A DNA stretch of 8,666 bases, taken from Myxococcota bacterium. GTDB lineage: Bacteria > Myxococcota_A > Polyangia > HGW-17 > JAJRWW01. The stretch covers positions 1 to 8,666 of the forward strand of contig JAJRWW010000310.1 in NCBI GenBank assembly GCA_024276595.1, in the 5' to 3' direction. The position numbers and the translations under genes were made by a program. The notes below the pieces were generated by a model. It was not told where the DNA came from. It saw only the letters and a list, made by a program, of their open reading frames with translations, and made no database searches. This document shows positions 6,315 to 8,666 of the stretch, piece after piece. How positions within the stretch are numbered: position 1 is the stretch's first letter; each line of letters starts with the position of its first letter.

Positions 6315-8261
6315 TCAGGCCCCACCCTCGATCTCGCGACGCATGGCCATGTCCATGAGGACGCGCTCCTTCTTCTTGTCGATGCCGAGCGCTCTGCGCT
6401 TCTCGTCAATGTGGGCGATCATGAGCTGAGCACCCTTGATGGGGTCCGGCTCAAAGGCCCACTTGCCGCCCACCTCCTTATCGATGCCGTCGAAGAGGTA
6501 GTCGGTCAGCTCCGGCGCCCCATGGGTGGGCCAGGTGGTGCCAAACACCACGTAGACGCCCGAGGCCACGCAGTACTGGCCGATGGCGATGGCCTTCTCG
6601 GACATCCACTCCGGCGCGGCGCCAGCGGCGGGGATCTCCGAGAGATCGTCGCCCAGGCCACCCTCCTTGACCACGGCGGTGGCGGCCATGAGGATGCGTG
6701 AGTTGTCCACGCAGGCGCCCATGTGCAGCACCGGCGGGATGCCCACGGTCTCACAGACCTCCCGCAGGGTCTCCCCGGCCATGGCCCCACCGCTGATGGG
6801 ATCCAGGAGTCCCTCCTTGGCCAAGGACCCAGCGGCGCACCCGGTGGTGAGCACGATCACGTTGTTTTTGATGAGCTCCTTCACCAGGGCGATGTGGTAC
6901 TCGTCGTGGGTGGACTTGGGGTTGTTGCAGCCCACCACGGCGCCGATGCCACGGATCTTGCCATTTATGATGTTGTCGTTCAGGGGCCTGTAGGAGGCCC
7001 GGTAGGAGCCGCCCAGCAGGTAGTTGATGGTCTCGTGAGAGAAGCCCACGACCATGTCGCGGCTCCCCTCCACCAGGTGGAGGTTCTCCGCCTTGCGGTT
7101 CTGGAAGTTGTCGCAGGCCGCCTTGACGATCTCCTTGGCGGAATCGAGCGCCTGGTCCTCGTGGAACTCGATGTGCTTGGCGCCAGGCATCTTGGCGATC
7201 TTGGAGGTGGTGATGATCTCCGTGTGGTAGCCCGCGGCCACCTCGGGCAGCGACTGCATAATGCACTGCACGTCCACCACCATGGCCTCCACCAGCCCGG
7301 TGAGAATGGCCACCTCCTGCTGGAGGAAGTTGCCCGCCATGGGGATCTGGTGCCGCATGAGCACCTCGTTGGCGGTGCAGCAGATGCCCGCCAGGTTTAT
7401 CCCCCTGGCGCCCTTGGACTTGGCGTACTCCTTCATCTCGTCGGTCATGGACACGGCGACGATCATCTCCGACAGCAGCGGCTCGTGACCGTGCACGATG
7501 ATGTTCACGTCGTCCTTCTCCAGCAGGCCCAGGTTGACCGAGCCCACCGCAGGCACTGGCGTGCCGAACATGATGTCCTGCAGCTCGGTGGCCAGCATGG
7601 ATCCGCCCCACCCATCGGCGAGGGCAGCCCTGCTGCCCTGGGCGATGAGGTGCTTGTACTCCTGATCCACGCCCATGTGGGTGCGGTGCATTATCTCCAC
7701 CACCTCCCGGTCCACACCCCTTGGCGTGATGCCCAGCTCGTCCCAGAGCTGCTGGCGCTTCAGGGGAGCCCGCCTGGTCATCACCAGCGGGCCGTGCTGC
7801 TCGCCCCACTGGGCAAGGGCCTTCTCACCCACCTCCAGGGCGATCTCGTTGATGGAGCGGTCGCCTATCTCCACGTCGAAGTCCATGGCCAGGGCCAGGA
7901 GCTTCTGCTCGTCCTGGATGGAGTAGCCCGGCGCCTTGCCCTTGGCCACCTCGATGAAGGTCTCGGCCACGGAGCGGCCGTGGTCCGAGTGGGATGCCCC
8001 GCCAGCGGCCACCATGCGCACGAAGTTGCGCGCGGCGATGGTGTTGGCGTCTGCCCCGCAGACGCCCTTCTGCGGGCCGTTTCCATAGGGGTCCACCTGG
8101 CAAGGACCCATGGCGCAGATCCGGCAGCAGACCCCCATGGTCCCGAAGCCGCACTGGGGGCTCTGCTCCTCGAGGCGGTCCCAGGCGATGGAGACCTTCT
8201 TCTCGGCAGCCAGGTCGATTAGCTGTGTGGTGAGGTTGTCGTAGCTCTTCTTCTTGGACAT
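6315..8261 (-). CDS. acsA: Ni-Fe-S carbon monoxide dehydrogenase catalytic subunit CooS/AcsA
   Basis: This cytoplasmic homodimeric enzyme interconverts CO2 and CO at the Ni-Fe-S C-cluster, here supplying CO to AcsB. It has 648 residues. C37 and C45 are the D-cluster ligands at the dimer interface. C46, C49, C54 and C68 bind the B-cluster. C-cluster ligands are H259 (VHGHEP), C295 (GICCTANE), C333 (VQC), C445 (VVGCNNP), C475 (TTGC) and C517 (MGACVDNSR). H91 and K556 (SEKAIAIG) correspond to the catalytic His93 and Lys563 of Carboxydothermus CODH-II. I chose the ATG at 8261 (MSKKKSYDN), which has an AAGGAG site 6 bases away. A longer frame to 8312 adds 17 residues (MPPAGAATGL...) with no family resemblance. 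C475 to C517 is 42 residues, against 50 in the well-known enzymes. The pairing with acsB makes it the ACS-bound type rather than a stand-alone, energy-conserving CooS. Confidence 0.97.
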   Translation of the reverse strand: MSKKKSYDNLTTQLIDLAAEKKVSIAWDRLEEQSPQCGFGTMGVCCRICAMGPCQVDPYGNGPQKGVCGADANTIAARNFVRMVAAGGASHSDHGRSVAETFIEVAKGKAPGYSIQDEQKLLALAMDFDVEIGDRSINEIALEVGEKALAQWGEQHGPLVMTRRAPLKRQQLWDELGITPRGVDREVVEIMHRTHMGVDQEYKHLIAQGSRAALADGWGGSMLATELQDIMFGTPVPAVGSVNLGLLEKDDVNIIVHGHEPLLSEMIVAVSMTDEMKEYAKSKGARGINLAGICCTANEVLMRHQIPMAGNFLQQEVAILTGLVEAMVVDVQCIMQSLPEVAAGYHTEIITTSKIAKMPGAKHIEFHEDQALDSAKEIVKAACDNFQNRKAENLHLVEGSRDMVVGFSHETINYLLGGSYRASYRPLNDNIINGKIRGIGAVVGCNNPKSTHDEYHIALVKELIKNNVIVLTTGCAAGSLAKEGLLDPISGGAMAGETLREVCETVGIPPVLHMGACVDNSRILMAATAVVKEGGLGDDLSEIPAAGAAPEWMSEKAIAIGQYCVASGVYVVFGTTWPTHGAPELTDYLFDGIDKEVGGKWAFEPDPIKGAQLMIAHIDEKRRALGIDKKKERVLMDMAMRREIEGGA

Positions 8262-8267
8262 ATGGGG

Positions 8268-8273
8268 CTCCTT
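8268..8273 (-). promoter_or_regulatory. Ribosome binding site that fixes the cooS/acsA start
   Basis: On the minus strand AAGGAG lies 6 bases before the ATG at 8261. No comparable site precedes the upstream in-frame ATG at 8312, so translation should begin at MSKKKSYDN. Confidence 0.75.
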
Positions 8274-8295
8274 GCTCCACAAAAGCCCTGTGGCA

Positions 8296-8312
8296 GCGCC
8301 AGCAGGTGGCAC
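8296..8312 (-). other. Small hairpin candidate upstream of cooS/acsA
   Basis: The minus strand reads GTGCCA, CCTGC, TGGCGC, which can pair as a 6-bp stem (one G-U) with a 5-base loop in the 71-bp spacer between the Fe-S protein gene and cooS. No T-run follows. It could be an mRNA structure; chance is equally possible. Confidence 0.18.
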
Positions 8313-8332
8313 CGCAACAGCCGGGCATCAAG

Positions 8333-8666
8333 TTACATGTGTCCTTCCACCACCACCTGCCTGGCGTAGAAGCTGCGCCGGCAGGTGGGACAGATCGACC
8401 GCTGATCGTCGTCCATGTTCAGCGACCTGGCCAGGTGGGCCAGGTGCTTCTCGGTGGCCACCGCGCCGCCACAGATCCGGCAGCGCACCAGCTTGTGCAC
8501 CGCCCGCCACCGGGGCAGCTTCCTGGTGTCGCCGTCGTCGATCACCTCGATGCACCGGGTGGGGCAGACCGAGGCGCAGGACGCGCAGCCGATGCACTCG
8601 CGGGAGAGGTCCTCGAAGGGAGTGCCCACGTCCTTGCTGTCCCCGCGACCCACAAAGCCCAGCGCC
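8333..8666 (-). CDS. HoxU/NuoG-like iron-sulfur protein, C-terminal part only
   Basis: The frame is open to the right edge, so only about 111 C-terminal residues are seen. The visible start reads ALGFVGRGDSKDVGTPFEDL, then CIGCASCASVCP. This GRG...TPF...CX2CX2CX3CP layout is that of the region after the [2Fe-2S] domain in HoxU/NuoG-type subunits of NAD-linked hydrogenases, formate dehydrogenases and complex I relatives. Counting from the V codon at 8653 as residue 1, C20, C23, C26 and C30 bind a [4Fe-4S] cluster. C58/C61 (CRIC) and C88/C91 (CPTC) make a second four-cysteine set, possibly a zinc ribbon or another metal site. A GTG at 8653 could be taken as a start, but it lacks a ribosome site and would split the conserved block, so I reject it. 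The gene lies 71 bp before cooS. It probably moves electrons between NAD(P)H or ferredoxin and the CODH system; that role is inference. A simpler ferredoxin-like protein is possible. Confidence 0.75.
   Translation of the reverse strand, partial: ALGFVGRGDSKDVGTPFEDLSRECIGCASCASVCPTRCIEVIDDGDTRKLPRWRAVHKLVRCRICGGAVATEKHLAHLARSLNMDDDQRSICPTCRRSFYARQVVVEGHM

Noticed and set aside
3858..6701. Plus-strand open frame of 947 codons opposite acsB
   Set aside because: Same reasoning: it mirrors acsB and parts of acsC and cooS, with no domain or plausible start signal.
6723..8222. Plus-strand open frame of 499 codons opposite cooS
   Set aside because: It is an antisense shadow of a highly conserved enzyme whose ligand residues are all present on the minus strand.
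8262..8312. Longer cooS start at 8312
   Set aside because: The added 17 residues do not resemble CODH N termini, and the strong ribosome site serves the ATG at 8261.

Overview
The window is GC-rich and reads almost entirely on the minus strand. It holds the carbonyl branch of the Wood-Ljungdahl (reductive acetyl-CoA) pathway. In transcription order, from high to low coordinates, the genes are: the C-terminal end of a HoxU/NuoG-like iron-sulfur protein (cut by the window edge), the Ni-Fe-S CO dehydrogenase catalytic subunit (cooS/acsA), acetyl-CoA synthase (acsB), the corrinoid iron-sulfur protein large subunit (acsC), the methyl-H4folate:CoFeSP methyltransferase (acsE) and the nickel-insertion ATPase cooC. 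After a gap of about 100 bp comes an unrelated exported PEGA-type protein, cut by the left edge.

The host is a strict anaerobe able to make or cleave acetyl-CoA through CODH/ACS. AcsB carries the N-terminal CODH-binding region of bacterial ACS, and AcsE with a separate two-subunit-type CoFeSP is also bacterial. The high GC content, the compact cooS-acsB-acsC-acsE-cooC order and a neighbouring PEGA-domain envelope protein suggest a Desulfobacterota/deltaproteobacterium-like organism. That placement is inference; no rRNA or other marker lies in the window.

The parts work together as follows. CooS reduces CO2 to CO at its C-cluster. CO passes by an internal tunnel to the A-cluster of AcsB. AcsE moves a methyl group from methyl-tetrahydrofolate to the cobalamin of the AcsC/AcsD protein, which delivers it to AcsB, where methyl, CO and CoA become acetyl-CoA. 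CooC is needed for nickel loading. The partial Fe-S protein upstream is a plausible electron-transfer partner. Spacers within the cluster are 71, 42, 94, 75 and 18 bp, which fits one operon, and every core gene has a recognisable ribosome binding site. All active-site ligands that can be checked by motif are present, so the enzymes look functional.

The main oddities are: no acsD (CoFeSP small subunit) between acsC and acsE, where it often lies; an AcsE that is longer than the Moorella enzyme near its C terminus; a shortened spacing between two C-cluster cysteines in CooS; a Cys-X2-Cys pair of motifs at the end of the partial Fe-S protein; and a perfect 14-bp palindrome next to a possible promoter for the PEGA-protein gene. 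I see no CRISPR array, tRNA, rRNA, insertion sequence or wholly new system. The long plus-strand open frames are antisense shadows.
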